NCBI GenBank assembly: GCA_020846515.1
Contig: JADLDX010000912.1
Span: forward strand, 1 to 5,455
Length of the DNA stretch: 5,455 nt
Direction: 5' to 3'
DNA from: Pirellulaceae bacterium
GTDB taxonomy: Bacteria; Planctomycetota; Planctomycetia; Pirellulales; Pirellulaceae
The notes beneath the pieces were generated by a model. It was not told where the DNA came from and ran no database searches. It was given only the letters and a program-made list of their open reading frames with translations. Below are positions 1-5,455 of the stretch, one piece after another. Position 1 is the stretch's first letter. Every line of letters begins with the position of its first letter. The position numbers and the translations under genes were made by a program.

Positions 1-1218
1 ATCGAAGAAATAGTTATAGCACCCAATAACCGGATCGCTGCGATTTCAACGAGCAACTTTTTTAAGACGCGAATCATTGATCTCGAGACCGACGCAGTTC
101 TTATGGAACTGCCTAAGGGCGGCGAGTGTACATTCAGTCCCGACAGCCGCTGGGCGCAGGTCGGCGACCGACACGGAAACAGCTACCATCTCGTGTTGAT
201 CGAGAAAAGCGAACTTGTTGGTTTTGAATGGGCTAAACATTGGTCGTTTAGCCCCAACAGTCGCTTTGCCGTGGGTGGGTCAGACCATGGATGGTTCTTT
301 GTCGACCTCGCTACCGGCGAGAAGAAGAAGATCACAGGCCACATTCTCACCGCAGGCAGTAAGCGGCCGTTATCGACGAGCCTGAAATTGCCCTTCGAGG
401 GCCAACGGTTTCTTGGCGTTGACGGGACGGATGTAAGCTTGATGGACATGAACACCGCAACACCGCTCGCCACTTTCAATCCTGTCCAAATTGCCAGTGA
501 ACATAGCCAGGGCACCGCCAAGCCGCCCGCGAAGCCGGGAACTATATTTACATCCGACTATATGGTCACACCGGACGATCGGCATTTCGTATGTGTGCTT
601 GAGGGAGGAGTTCGGGACCACTTCATAGTCGACACTAGCCGCCGAGCGCCAGAGACGGGTCCTGCGGAGTTCTCGACGCAGGTCTTGATCGGCGATTTGG
701 AAACCGGACGACAGATTCGGTGCTCTGGGCCGATCTGGAGTCGAAGCCGTTTGCAGCACAAGTTCGTTACACCTGATGGCGCTCACTTGATCACCATCAA
801 CTCGGACAAAATGGCGTGCTGGCAATTGCAACCGTTGAAGATAGCCTGGGAAACGGACCTTTCGGAGCGTTGGACCGATCGGTTGACGGGCGAGGCGATC
901 GATCGGGAGATGTCCTTAGGCTGGCATTACGAATACGCGATTGGTCCTGGCGACCAGTCGATTCTGATAGCTGTGGATGGGCGTGAGGCGATCCTGTTCA
1001 ATCTCGCGAACGGAAAAGAAGAGAATCGATTTGGCCCTTTCCCGATGAACTCTGTTATTCGTTTTGGAATGGAGGGAACCTGCCTTCAAGTCGGATTGCG
1101 CAGCAACCAATCTATGCGAATGTACGACGTGGCCACGGGCAAATGGATCACGACGCTTCATTTCACCGACGAAGGGACTAAGCTTCATCGTTTTGGTCCC
1201 AACGCAGAGCCAAAGTGA
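1..1218 (+). CDS. WD40-like beta-propeller protein, 5' end outside window
   Basis: The frame is open from the first base to the TGA at 1216-1218 (405 residues visible), so the ATG at 103 is probably an internal Met and the true start lies upstream. Residues are counted from nt 1. The protein shows recurring propeller-blade turns: SPDSR (46-50), SPNSR (84-88), TPDDR (190-194) and TPDGA (257-261). These are followed by strand pairs such as FVDLATGEK, MACWQLQ, LFNLANGKE and MYDVATGKW. Such S/T-P-D/N-x-R turns plus D-x-A-T-G-K strands are typical of WD40/YVTN-like propellers, which serve as binding scaffolds. No catalytic motif is visible. Blades around 115-190 are irregular and hard to count. 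The sialidase gene starts about 30 nt downstream on the same strand, so co-transcription is plausible. The fold is fairly sure; the function is unknown. It could also be the propeller end of a larger multidomain protein. Confidence 0.72.
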   Translation: MEEIVIAPNNRIAAISTSNFFKTRIIDLETDAVLMELPKGGECTFSPDSRWAQVGDRHGNSYHLVLIEKSELVGFEWAKHWSFSPNSRFAVGGSDHGWFFVDLATGEKKKITGHILTAGSKRPLSTSLKLPFEGQRFLGVDGTDVSLMDMNTATPLATFNPVQIASEHSQGTAKPPAKPGTIFTSDYMVTPDDRHFVCVLEGGVRDHFIVDTSRRAPETGPAEFSTQVLIGDLETGRQIRCSGPIWSRSRLQHKFVTPDGAHLITINSDKMACWQLQPLKIAWETDLSERWTDRLTGEAIDREMSLGWHYEYAIGPGDQSILIAVDGREAILFNLANGKEENRFGPFPMNSVIRFGMEGTCLQVGLRSNQSMRMYDVATGKWITTLHFTDEGTKLHRFGPNAEPK

Positions 1219-1250
1219 CCGTTGTCAAATAAAATGAAAGTGTGGAACTC

Positions 1251-2516
1251 ATGATGCAACCAGCGGCAAGTCCAAGTTATCTATACAGATTGAATGATCG
1301 CTCGCGACGATGTTTTATTGCCGCTGGATTAACAGCCCTGCTTGGCAGTGCCACCAGAGTATCGGCTGCGGAACCGCCCGCGCTGATTGCCAGTACTGAG
1401 ATGCTCACTCTGCGGCGCGGTGGCGTGGGCAGTGGACCGACTTGGTTTCACCCGCGCTGTTGCGTGGTGCCTGGTGGCCCGGGCAATGGGCCGCAGGTGT
1501 TGATGACCCTGCAGGAGATTGCAGGGTCGGATTACTTTGGCCCAGTGCATTGGATGTTGACACAGGATTTAGGTGCCACCTGGTCCGAACCCCAGCCTGT
1601 GCCTGCGCTTGGTCGAGTGAAGAGAGACGATGGTTGGGATGAAGGCGTATGCGATGTCGTCCCCGAATTTCATGCGCCGACTGGGACAGTGCTCGCCTTG
1701 GGGCACAGTGTCTGCTATCGCGGTCCACGTTTTGAGCGGGAGCAGCCACCACGCTGGCCCGTATACTCGGTCTGGAACAATGGCCAGTGGGGCGAACGAC
1801 AAAAACTCCAGTGGGACGATCCACGCGGATCGCTAATCTATACAAACAACTGCGGTCAGCGAGTTGTGCTACCCGATGGCGACATTGCCTTCGTCATGAC
1901 ATTCGGTGCGCCAGGCACTAAGCGTTCTGCCGCAGGTGTACGCTGTTCGTTTGATGGTCGGACGTTAGCGATCAAGCAAGTTGGTCGAGAGATGCGTCAC
2001 ACGGCAGGACGTGGATTGCTCGAACCGTCGTTGGTACAGTGGCATCAAAAGTTTTATGTCACGATGCGAGCTGAAGACAATCGCGGTTACGTCGCCACCA
2101 GCGATGATGGCCTCGACTTCAGTGATAAACAACCATGGACGTGGGACAATGGTGAACCAGGGGTCATGTCCTCGACTCAGCAGCATTGGCTGACCCATTC
2201 CGAGGGCTTGTTTTTGGTCTACACGCGGAAGGACGCAAGCAATCTCAACGTACCACGTTGGCGTTCGCCTTTGTTTATGGCGCAGGTCGATCCCAACTCG
2301 CTGCGTTTGCTTCGCGACACGGAACGGATCCTCTTGCCGTTGACGGGCGATGGTGTGAATGCCCCCGACGAGGTCCCGTACAGCGGCAACTTTCATCCGG
2401 TCCATGTATCGGCTGACGAATCTTGGGTCACAGATGGACAGTTCGTGCCTAAACGCAATTATCGCGGTGACCTGCTGTTGTGTAGGATTCGCTGGGCAAA
2501 AGTCAACCGGTTATAG
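1251..2516 (+). CDS. Tat-exported sialidase-family (BNR/Asp-box) protein
   Basis: From ATG 1251 the protein has 421 residues. It opens with a twin-arginine signal: S18-R19-R20-C-F-I, a hydrophobic stretch AAGLTALLG, and a likely cut near VSA/AEPP (about residue 39-40). This points to folded export to the periplasm or beyond. The mature part looks like a six-bladed sialidase fold. A good Asp box, QDLGATW, lies at 105-111, and a weaker one, SDDGLDF, at 284-290. There is an E-P-S-L-V segment at 258-262 and a Y-T-R motif at 324-326. FHPRCCVVPG near 66-75 may correspond to the sialidase R-I-P region. Families of this fold cleave or bind glycans, but the substrate cannot be read here, and true neuraminidase activity is not shown. 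GTG 1242 and ATG 1254 are alternative starts; the GGA at 1244-1246 is a weak ribosome site best spaced for 1254. The gene ends with TAG at 2514-2516. Confidence 0.78.
   Translation: MMQPAASPSYLYRLNDRSRRCFIAAGLTALLGSATRVSAAEPPALIASTEMLTLRRGGVGSGPTWFHPRCCVVPGGPGNGPQVLMTLQEIAGSDYFGPVHWMLTQDLGATWSEPQPVPALGRVKRDDGWDEGVCDVVPEFHAPTGTVLALGHSVCYRGPRFEREQPPRWPVYSVWNNGQWGERQKLQWDDPRGSLIYTNNCGQRVVLPDGDIAFVMTFGAPGTKRSAAGVRCSFDGRTLAIKQVGREMRHTAGRGLLEPSLVQWHQKFYVTMRAEDNRGYVATSDDGLDFSDKQPWTWDNGEPGVMSSTQQHWLTHSEGLFLVYTRKDASNLNVPRWRSPLFMAQVDPNSLRLLRDTERILLPLTGDGVNAPDEVPYSGNFHPVHVSADESWVTDGQFVPKRNYRGDLLLCRIRWAKVNRL
1281..1370 (+). other. Twin-arginine signal peptide coding segment
   Basis: The segment encodes an N-region containing Arg-Leu-Asn-Asp-Arg, the SRRCFI twin-arginine motif, a short hydrophobic core and an alanine-rich cleavage site before AEPP. 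It fits the S-R-R-x-F-[IL] Tat consensus with Cys at the variable position. The start choice (GTG 1242, ATG 1251 or ATG 1254) does not affect it. Confidence 0.7.
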
Positions 2517-2544
2517 TCGTGACCGCGTTCGTGTTCGTGGCCGT

Positions 2545-2557
2545 GTCGCTCCGCGAC
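2545..2557. repeat. Small palindrome (5-bp stem, TCC loop)
   Basis: GTCGC at 2545-2549 pairs with GCGAC at 2553-2557 around TCC. On the other strand it reads GTCGCGGAGCGAC, which matches the core of the next hairpin (GTTGCGGAGCAAC) except for one changed base pair. It is therefore probably a member of the same repeat family in opposite orientation. Alone, a 5-bp stem could be chance. Confidence 0.45.
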
Positions 2558-2560
2558 TCG

Positions 2561-2588
2561 GTAAGGAGTTGCGGAGCAACTCCTCTAC
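2561..2588. repeat. Palindromic repeat, 12-bp stem with one bulge
   Basis: AGGAGTTGC (2564-2572) pairs perfectly with GCAACTCCT (2576-2584) around a GGA loop. After a bulged C at 2585, GTA (2561-2563) pairs with TAC (2586-2588). It resembles dispersed REP-like palindromes found between planctomycete genes; that link is from memory and unverified. No U-run follows, so it is not a standard intrinsic terminator, although it could stabilise the 3' end of the sialidase transcript. Confidence 0.65.
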
Positions 2589-2799
2589 AGTAGTCGTTGG
2601 CCAGTTCGACGCTCGAGATCAACTCGCCTTGGCATATTTGAATAGCCATTTCCAAACGGGTTTAAATAATATCCTCGATCGTGCAGTACTGGCACATACC
2701 GAGACCCACCGGCGCGGAAAGATTCCCGACTATGCCAAGGTGGACGAAATCCCCTTCGACTTCCAGAGACGAATTATGTCGGTAGTCGTGCGGACGCCT

Positions 2800-2802
2800 T
2801 AG
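2800..2802 (+). other. In-frame premature stop (TAG) in ATPase remnant
   Basis: The frame reads MSVVVRTP-TAG-GKACFISKGAPEAIF. ATPase homology is continuous on both sides with no shift. A single C-to-T change from CAG (Gln) would explain it. Confidence 0.85.
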
Positions 2803-3318
2803 GGCAAAGCTTGCTTTATCAGCAAAGGAGCCCCGGAAGCTATTTTCCCACGCTGTGCGAATTTTGAGCTCGACGGCGAGCTCTACCCGATGGATCACGA
2901 GCATATCGACGAACTGAAGAAAGAGTATGAGAAGCTCTCATCCGACGGCTTTCGTGTGCTGGGAATCGCCAGCACAGACATCGACCCGCGGGGTGTCGTA
3001 GCGGGCGACGCGACTCCTTACTCCAAGGCGGACGAGTGCGACTTGGTATTAAATGGCTATGCCGCCTTTCTCGATCCTTCGAAAGAGACGGCTGCTGTTG
3101 CGATTAGGGCATTGGAGGCGCTGGGCATCGCCGTCAAGGTAGTGACAGGTGATAACGATTTGGTCACCCGCAAGGTCTGCAAAGAAGTTGGGTTGTGCAC
3201 AGAATCTGTGCTGCTCGGAAGCGATGTGGAGCAGATGTCCGATGAAGAGCTGGCAATCGCGGCGGAGAAAACCACGCTGTTCGCGCGCGTATCGCCCTCT
3301 CACAAGCAAAGGATTATC

Positions 3319-3330
3319 AAGCTTATGTCC
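3319..3330 (+). other. Internal in-frame deletion junction in ATPase remnant
   Basis: Codons AAG-CTT end the P-domain helix that in MgtA leads into the GDGxNDxPAL hinge. The next codons, ATG-TCC-GTC, belong to the penultimate membrane helix (SVCIISTGIALPFT). About 200 codons of the family's usual length are missing between them, with the frame kept. The exact joint may be a few bases either side. Confidence 0.75.
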
Positions 3331-3485
3331 GTCTGCATCATATCGACCGGCATTGCGCTGCCATTCACGTTATTGGGAAGCTACTTGGGCTTCATGCCGC
3401 TCTCGCCTTTGTACTGGCCGCTACTGGCAGTTACGCTGGTTTGCTACCTGACCTTAACGCAGCTGGTGAAAATGTGGCTCCTGAG

Positions 3486-3567
3486 AAAAAAGGGGTCAGG
3501 TCTATTTTCCGTCTGAGCCTGCGTTTCTTTGCTCGCCAGTTCGCGGAAAATAGACCTGACCCCTTTT
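3486..3567. terminator. Possible bidirectional terminator between convergent genes
   Basis: The 24-bp inverted repeat lies between a + strand and a - strand reading frame. Read leftwards, the stem ends in U6; read rightwards, it ends in CCCCUUUU. The stem is long but the loop is 32 nt, larger than usual for an intrinsic terminator. The role is inferred from position and shape only. Confidence 0.4.
3488..3567. repeat. Perfect 24-bp inverted repeat with 32-nt spacer (REP/MITE-like)
   Basis: The left arm 3488-3511 and right arm 3544-3567 are exact reverse complements. The core on the + strand is GGGGTCAGGTCTATTTTCC. The spacer 3512-3543 contains a minor GAGC/GCTC pair. The left arm is preceded by extra A residues (A run 3486-3491), so the - strand transcript would end in a run of six U. 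Sequences with this GGGGTCAGGTC core occur in many bacterial genomes, often near IS200-like REP-associated transposases; I state this from memory. No transposase gene lies in this window. The element replaces the natural end of the ATPase remnant and lies 11 nt from the stop of the opposite-strand gene. Confidence 0.85.
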
Positions 3568-3578
3568 CGATCCAATGA

Positions 3579-5455
3579 CTATTGCGTCAGTTTGGTCGAC
3601 TGCTGGGAGGCGCGCCGAGTGGCTGGGTTCCCTTGTGTCGCGTCCTCAACGACTTTAGGTCGCAAAACGTCTATTTGTTCTACCAACGCCTTGAAATCTG
3701 CGCGTTCGCGGAGCGGATCGAGGTCCGTGTCTCGTTTGATATGAGCGGCGTCCTTCCACCCTGCCCTTACCGCCTGGTTCAACAATTCCATAGCGCGGTC
3801 AGCGAATTGTTTTTGCTGCGCTTCGTTACTCCGTGAACTTGCTGCGCATTGGGCAATTACACAGGCGGCATTGTATAACCACAAGTTGTCTAGTTTGTTG
3901 GAAGCGACAATCGATTCAACTGCCGCTGCTGCAGCCGCTGGTTCATTAAGTTTTGTAACGATCGCCAGGGAATCCTTGATTCGATCTGTAGGTGAAAATG
4001 TCGCTGCGCCTGTTTTCCATGCCTCCAATGCTTCCTTCTTAGCGTTCTCCACGTCCTGTTGAAAGGAGGAATCCGTAATGTCAGATAGCGAAATGGCTCG
4101 CTGGAGTAAGAGTTTTGGGATGCTCCTTTCTGCAGCCCATATTTCAGCCTCCTTCCAGTCGCTAATCGCGTCTGCAGATTTCCCGAGGTGAATAAGTGCA
4201 GTTGCTCTGCCGCCACAGGCCTTTATTAAAAAAGTGCGGTCTGTAAATCGAAGCGGATCCCGTTGAAGATTCGCTCTTAACAATCTCTGTGCTTGCCCAT
4301 AGTTCTCAATTGCCTCCAGGTCACGCGATTGTTTTAAACGCAGCGCACCAAGACTTGAATAAGCGGAAGCAAGATCTCTGCGATAGTCGGGCGCCGATGG
4401 GAAACGATCCGAAAGTGATCGGCGCATGGCTATGGATTTCGAGATCAGCATCTCTGCTTCTTCGAATTTCTCCATTTCTACGAGCAAGTTAGCCTTATTG
4501 CCGTACATGAGCGACAGTATGATCTGGCACTTGGGCGTACCTTGGGCGTATGCGACACTGTTTTCGAGAATTTCAATTCCTCGTAAGAGTATCTCGAATG
4601 CTTCGCGCGTCTTTCCACGATTCACGAGAGTGATATAGAGTTGATTGAGTTCGTTTCCCAACGAGACAGTAAAATCAGCTCTGTCTGTAAATCGAGTTGT
4701 GAGACCTTCAAGAATCTCTACGCTTCTGCGGGCACTCGCCTCAGTCTCGTCAAAGCGCCCGAACCCGCCAGACAGCATCGTCTGCAAATGTAGTATTCCG
4801 GCCAAGCCATACTGATAATCTGCATTCTCAGGAAAAGATGTGCAAAGTGCCTCTTGGAGGGCTAACGCCTCGCGAAGCTCAGGTTCAGCCGCCGAAGGAT
4901 CTCCCGATTCCCTGATGTAGGTTCCATAACTGAGGTGACAGCTCGCCAACAATTCGATGAGGTCAGGATTCATCGGGAACTCTTTTGTCAATTTGCGTAG
5001 TTCCGGGATGACGTCCCTATACAAGGCCATGGCCTCTGGTCGTTCACCCAGTACCAGCAAAATCTTGGCCACGCGTGCCTTTCCGTCTGCGGCCAGGAAC
5101 CGGGATTCTTCGCTGGTGCGCGATTGGGCAGCAAAGGACTCGTAGAGTGTCATCACCTTGCGCAAAAATGCTTTCTGCGAGTCATCCAGGACAGGTTGCT
5201 GAGAGAAGACTTTTTGGATGACATCATCGGTCATGGTGTTGAGCGCGTCGCGAGCTTGCTTGCGTGCCGCCGTCTCCGCCTCCAATGCCTCCTCCTTTAG
5301 GTCGCGTTCGGCGACGGCTTTCAGTTCGTTGGCGCGCGCCTCCCGGGCACTCTCGTCCGCCGCGTTTCGGGCGCTGGTTGCGCGCACGGCCTGCCAGACA
5401 CTGACAGCTGTGCCGGTGACGAACAGCATCGCGATGACCGCGGCGGTCGTCAGTA
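3579..5455 (-). CDS. Membrane-anchored coiled-coil/TPR protein, probable C-terminal half of a Ser/Thr protein kinase (5' end outside window)
   Basis: The frame stays open to the right edge, so the ATG at 5429 is not a secure start; residues are counted from it. A membrane helix (LTTAAVIA before it, then MLFVTGTAVSVW) leads to WQAVRAT and a charged coiled coil (about 17-64). Then come DALNTMTDDVIQKVF and helical TPR-like repeats (about 80-430) with A-x-x-x-Y/L-x-x-A patterns such as GERPEAMALYRDVI, KFEEAEMLISKSIAMR and RDLEAIENYGQAQRLL. The end, LYNAACVIAQCA (518-529) and LLNQAVRAGWKDAAHIKRDTD-DPLRERADF (549-579), is a signature common in planctomycete kinase-TPR proteins. In those, a cytoplasmic kinase domain precedes the helix and the TPR part binds partners. 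The kinase domain itself is not visible, so the kinase call is inference. The gene is convergent with the ATPase remnant and stops with TAG at 3579-3581. GC drops sharply near 5220. Confidence 0.75.
   Translation of the reverse strand, partial: LTTAAVIAMLFVTGTAVSVWQAVRATSARNAADESAREARANELKAVAERDLKEEALEAETAARKQARDALNTMTDDVIQKVFSQQPVLDDSQKAFLRKVMTLYESFAAQSRTSEESRFLAADGKARVAKILLVLGERPEAMALYRDVIPELRKLTKEFPMNPDLIELLASCHLSYGTYIRESGDPSAAEPELREALALQEALCTSFPENADYQYGLAGILHLQTMLSGGFGRFDETEASARRSVEILEGLTTRFTDRADFTVSLGNELNQLYITLVNRGKTREAFEILLRGIEILENSVAYAQGTPKCQIILSLMYGNKANLLVEMEKFEEAEMLISKSIAMRRSLSDRFPSAPDYRRDLASAYSSLGALRLKQSRDLEAIENYGQAQRLLRANLQRDPLRFTDRTFLIKACGGRATALIHLGKSADAISDWKEAEIWAAERSIPKLLLQRAISLSDITDSSFQQDVENAKKEALEAWKTGAATFSPTDRIKDSLAIVTKLNEPAAAAAAVESIVASNKLDNLWLYNAACVIAQCAASSRSNEAQQKQFADRAMELLNQAVRAGWKDAAHIKRDTDLDPLRERADFKALVEQIDVLRPKVVEDATQGNPATRRASQQSTKLTQ
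5394..5453 (-). other. Transmembrane helix of the TPR protein
   Basis: About 20 uncharged residues, from LTTAAVIAMLFV to VSVW, lie just before the basic WQAVRATSAR segment and coiled coil. This is the layout of the linker between kinase and TPR parts in planctomycete kinases. The helix may start further out than the window shows. Confidence 0.7.

Larger units (their letters stand above)
2517..2607. other. Intergenic spacer rich in short palindromes and TTCGTG repeats
   Basis: This is the gap between the sialidase stop and the first recognisable ATPase codons. It holds a short direct repeat, TTCGTG twice within 2528-2540, and then two hairpins described separately. I see no promoter and no start codon with a ribosome site. 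The reading frame of the ATPase remnant is open through it by chance, but the encoded residues do not resemble an ATPase before about 2600. Confidence 0.55.
2608..3516 (+). pseudogene. mgtA: Degraded MgtA-type Mg2+ P-type ATPase remnant
   Basis: One frame carries MgtA signatures in the right order: AYLNSHFQTGLNNILD (from about 2626), DEIPFDFQRRIMSVVV, SKGAPEAIF (nucleotide-binding lysine, 2821-2847), FLDPSKET, VKVVTGDN (TGD at 3145-3153), LFARVSPSHKQR, and a C-terminal pair of membrane segments ending LTLTQLVK. Intact MgtA imports Mg2+ at the inner membrane and is about 900 residues long. Here roughly the first 400 residues, including the DKTGTLT phosphorylation site, are absent. An in-frame TAG at 2800-2802 sits where a residue such as Gln is expected. 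At about 3324/3325 the frame jumps from HKQRIIKL straight to the last two helices, losing the GDGxNDxPAL hinge, four or so helices and about 200 codons. The last codons (GSGLFSV) come from the inverted repeat. The ORF 2890-3516 might be called a gene on its own, but it could not form a working pump. Confidence 0.85.

Noticed and set aside
370..831. 153-codon - strand frame
   Set aside because: It lies opposite the propeller gene and has no recognisable motif; the + strand frame has clear blade patterns.
1222..1250. TTGTCA followed by AT-rich sequence as a promoter for the sialidase gene
   Set aside because: There is no -10 box at suitable spacing before the start codons; likely chance within a short operon gap.
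1405..1845. 146-codon - strand frame
   Set aside because: Antisense shadow of the sialidase gene, with Arg/His/Pro-rich low-complexity content.
1965..2405. 146-codon - strand frame
   Set aside because: Antisense shadow of the sialidase Asp-box region, with no family resemblance.
2359..2802. 147-codon + strand reading frame as a complete gene
   Set aside because: Its first half overlaps the sialidase gene in another frame and has no ATPase likeness; only the part after about 2608 is real homology, and it continues past the TAG in the same frame.
2890..3516. 208-codon + strand frame as an intact small P-type ATPase
   Set aside because: The Met at 2890 is internal to a homologous stretch that begins upstream. 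The ORF lacks the phosphorylation site and hinge motif, so it is treated as part of the pseudogene.
3706..3717. TCGCGGAGCGGA, like the core of the palindrome family at 2545-2588
   Set aside because: It lies within the conserved DPLRERADF coding signature of the TPR gene and its arms do not pair.
3890..4216. 108-codon - strand frame
   Set aside because: Same strand as the TPR gene but a different frame inside it; the TPR frame has the coherent helical repeats.

Overview
The window looks like a piece of a Planctomycetota chromosome, most likely Pirellulales-like. This is inferred from gene content, not from a marker gene. The evidence is a long TPR protein whose membrane segment, coiled coil and C-terminal signature match the non-kinase half of planctomycete Ser/Thr kinases, a Tat-exported sialidase-fold protein, and a WD40-like propeller protein. 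GC is moderate and palindromic intergenic repeats are present.

Layout: (1) nt 1-1218, + strand, is the 3' part of a WD40-like beta-propeller gene that enters from the left edge. (2) About 1251-2516, + strand, is a complete sialidase-family (BNR/Asp-box) protein with a twin-arginine signal peptide, close enough to the propeller gene to share a transcript. (3) 2517-2607 is a short gap with two small hairpins of one palindrome family. (4) About 2608-3516, + strand, is a decayed remnant of an MgtA-type magnesium-translocating P-type ATPase. It lacks its N-terminal half, has an in-frame TAG, has lost roughly 200 internal codons, and its 3' end reads into a repeat. (5) 3488-3567 holds a perfect 24-bp inverted repeat with a 32-nt spacer, between convergent genes. 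(6) 3579-5455, - strand, is the C-terminal part of a membrane-anchored coiled-coil/TPR protein, probably a Ser/Thr kinase whose catalytic domain lies beyond the right edge.

The genes do not form one recognisable pathway. The left pair may be an operon for an exported sugar-binding or sugar-cleaving protein. The ATPase remnant sits between repeat elements and is probably inactive. The right-hand gene is a separate signalling gene on the opposite strand. I see no tRNA, rRNA, CRISPR array, transposase gene or clear promoter. I did not find a convincing new multi-gene system. The most notable features are the repeat-bracketed ATPase remnant, the two palindrome types, and the sharp GC step inside the TPR gene.
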